A stretch of 5,629 nucleotides of DNA, taken from positions 1 through 5,629 of the forward strand of contig CANFYD010000287.1 in assembly GCA_947450745.1 (NCBI GenBank), in the 5' to 3' direction. The notes under the pieces are model-generated. The model saw only the letters and a list, made by a program, of their open reading frames with translations, ran no database searches and was not told the DNA's origin. Positions 4,526-5,629 of the stretch are shown here, in pieces. Both the position numbers and the translations under genes were made by a program. Numbering within the stretch: the first letter of the stretch is position 1; each line of letters opens with the position of its first letter. This stretch comes from Burkholderiales bacterium. GTDB lineage: Bacteria; Pseudomonadota; Gammaproteobacteria; Burkholderiales; Burkholderiaceae_C.

Positions 4526-5629
4526 TCAAGCCCTTGCCGACCTCCTTTTTGCAAACCCGAGTACCGGATGCGATTGCCATCCCTCTTCGGACTCTTTGAC
4601 GGTGATGGTGCCAAAGCGTTCGGCGCAGTAGCGCAGTGACAGGCCGAGGGCTTCCGACAAATCGGTCAGCTCGGTCATGTAATCGGTCACGCCCCAGGGT
4701 TCGATTCGCTCACCCTGCACGACGCTGTCTGGCAAGGCGGTGTGCCCTTCCCGTTGAACTTCGACGTAAAGCTTCTCGCTGCGCCGGCCGCTCTTGGTCT
4801 CGAGCACGCGGTGCAGCAGCGCCTGTTCGCCGTCTTCGTCGGGCAACAGGGCCAGCGTGACTTCGTTGATGCCCGTGTCCGCACGGAAGGCCTGCTGCTG
4901 CGGGATCAGGCCGGTCAGCAAGGCGTCGGCGGGCGCGGCGTGCCACCAGGTGCTCGCGTTGAACACCGGGCGGGGCGGCGTGTTAGCCAGGCCACGCGCC
5001 AACCAGCCTGTGGCCGGCGGCGGCGCGCTGAGCTGGGGCAGCATGGCGTATTGCATCCGGGCATGCTCCAGATCCACCAGCCGGTGCTGAGGCTGCAAGG
5101 CTGCCGTGGATACCAGGATGCGCGGCCGCGCGTCGATGGTTTCGTAGTCGGTGGGAGCCAGCAGCACGCGCAGGTCGTGGGAGGCCAGCCGGAACAAGCC
5201 GCTGTTCTGCTCGAACCCAGGCTTGCAGAATGCTGCCTGCCCAGGCTGGCTGAAATGGCGCAAATTGCTGCTGAACACCTGTACGTTGGGCACGCCGCAA
5301 TCGCCGACACGGTGACGCCGCACGCGCCCGCAGAGCTGGATCAGTGAGCGCATCGACGACGGCTCGACCACGGCCCAGTCGTAATCGTGGTCGCGCCCAA
5401 CCTCGGTGACGGGCGAGCCCAGCACGATGAAGAGCTGGTCCCGCTCGCTGCTGGCATCGAGGCGCGCGCGAATGTCGGGTAAGTCAAACACGGCATCGGG
5501 CTGGTGGCGCTTCAGCGTGGCATCGAGTTGCCGCTCGATGGCCGAGCGGATCAGCAGCGGGAAGCGCGAGTGGTAGACGCACAAATGCACCCGCTGCCCG
5601 GCGGCCGCACCTTGCTGAAAAAGCGCCAA
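4526..5629 (-). CDS. cas2-3 (cas3f): Cas2-3 fusion, C-terminal part (helicase domain 2 and C-terminal domain), 5' truncated by the window
   Basis: The visible 367 codons run open to the window edge; the first codon, TTG, is an internal Leu and not a start. Numbered from the edge, HLCVYHSRFPLLIRSAIE (15-32) is the I-F form of a helicase domain 2 motif. FIVLGSPVTEVGRDHDYDWA (67-86) is the motif V region, and QLCGRVRRHR (98-107) is SF2 helicase motif VI with its two arginines (QxxGRxxR). The rest, to the TGA at 4526-4528, is the C-terminal domain, ending FAKRRSARA. In I-F systems this protein is Cas2 fused to an HD nuclease and SF2 helicase of about 1,050-1,100 residues, so roughly 700 residues, including Cas2, HD and Walker motifs, lie off the right edge. 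It degrades DNA marked by the Csy complex and also acts with Cas1 in spacer uptake. The fusion is inferred from subtype, since only the Cas3 end is visible. Confidence 0.94.
   Translation of the reverse strand: MALFQQGAAAGQRVHLCVYHSRFPLLIRSAIERQLDATLKRHQPDAVFDLPDIRARLDASSERDQLFIVLGSPVTEVGRDHDYDWAVVEPSSMRSLIQLCGRVRRHRVGDCGVPNVQVFSSNLRHFSQPGQAAFCKPGFEQNSGLFRLASHDLRVLLAPTDYETIDARPRILVSTAALQPQHRLVDLEHARMQYAMLPQLSAPPPATGWLARGLANTPPRPVFNASTWWHAAPADALLTGLIPQQQAFRADTGINEVTLALLPDEDGEQALLHRVLETKSGRRSEKLYVEVQREGHTALPDSVVQGERIEPWGVTDYMTELTDLSEALGLSLRYCAERFGTITVKESEEGWQSHPVLGFAKRRSARA

Noticed and set aside
4742..5347. Plus-strand 201-codon open frame
   Set aside because: It is antisense to the cas2-3 helicase and C-terminal domains, with no recognisable motif.

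Overview
The window holds most of a type I-F1 (Csy/Ypest subtype) CRISPR-Cas locus, read leftwards on the minus strand. Reading the minus strand from the right edge, the order is: the C-terminal third of cas2-3 (helicase-nuclease), then csy1 (cas8f), csy2 (cas5f), csy3 (cas7f), csy4 (cas6f), a 129-bp leader, and a CRISPR array of at least five 28-bp repeats with 32-bp spacers that reaches the left edge. This is the standard I-F order (cas1, cas2-3, csy1-2-3-4, array). cas1 and the first two thirds of cas2-3 should lie just beyond the right edge.

The window suggests a GC-rich Gram-negative proteobacterium. The genes have G/C-rich third positions, the Csy proteins resemble those of beta- and gammaproteobacteria, and the leader has IHF-type sites. 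I cannot name a genus.

Layout: 1-293 array; 294-422 leader; 423-995 csy4; 1003-2043 csy3; 2044-2119 a short G-poor gap; 2120-3163 csy2; 3160-4482 csy1; 4483-4525 a short gap; 4526-5629 cas2-3 (5' end off the window). All genes point the same way, with overlaps or gaps of 76 bp or less and no convincing terminator, so they read as one operon. No plus-strand gene is supported: the long plus-strand frames are shadows of the cas genes, and the one over the array exists only because the 60-bp period is divisible by three.

How the parts work together (established for the family): Csy4 cuts each repeat transcript just 3' of its hairpin, leaving crRNAs with an 8-nt 5' handle and a 3' stem-loop. Six Csy3 subunits coat the spacer, Csy1 and Csy2 cap the 5' handle, and Csy4 stays on the 3' hairpin. 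Csy1 reads the PAM, and Cas2-3 is recruited to degrade the target. Cas1 with Cas2-3 adds new spacers at the leader end, helped by IHF. The Csy4 catalytic pair, Csy1 PAM/wedge residues, Cas3 helicase motif VI and repeat hairpin are all present, so the visible machinery looks intact. It is a canonical system, not the transposon-associated I-F3 form, and I see no undescribed system. The most useful local details are the position-sorted repeat variant, the paired IHF-like sites in the leader with a hairpin over the distal one, and the unusual csy2-csy3 gap.
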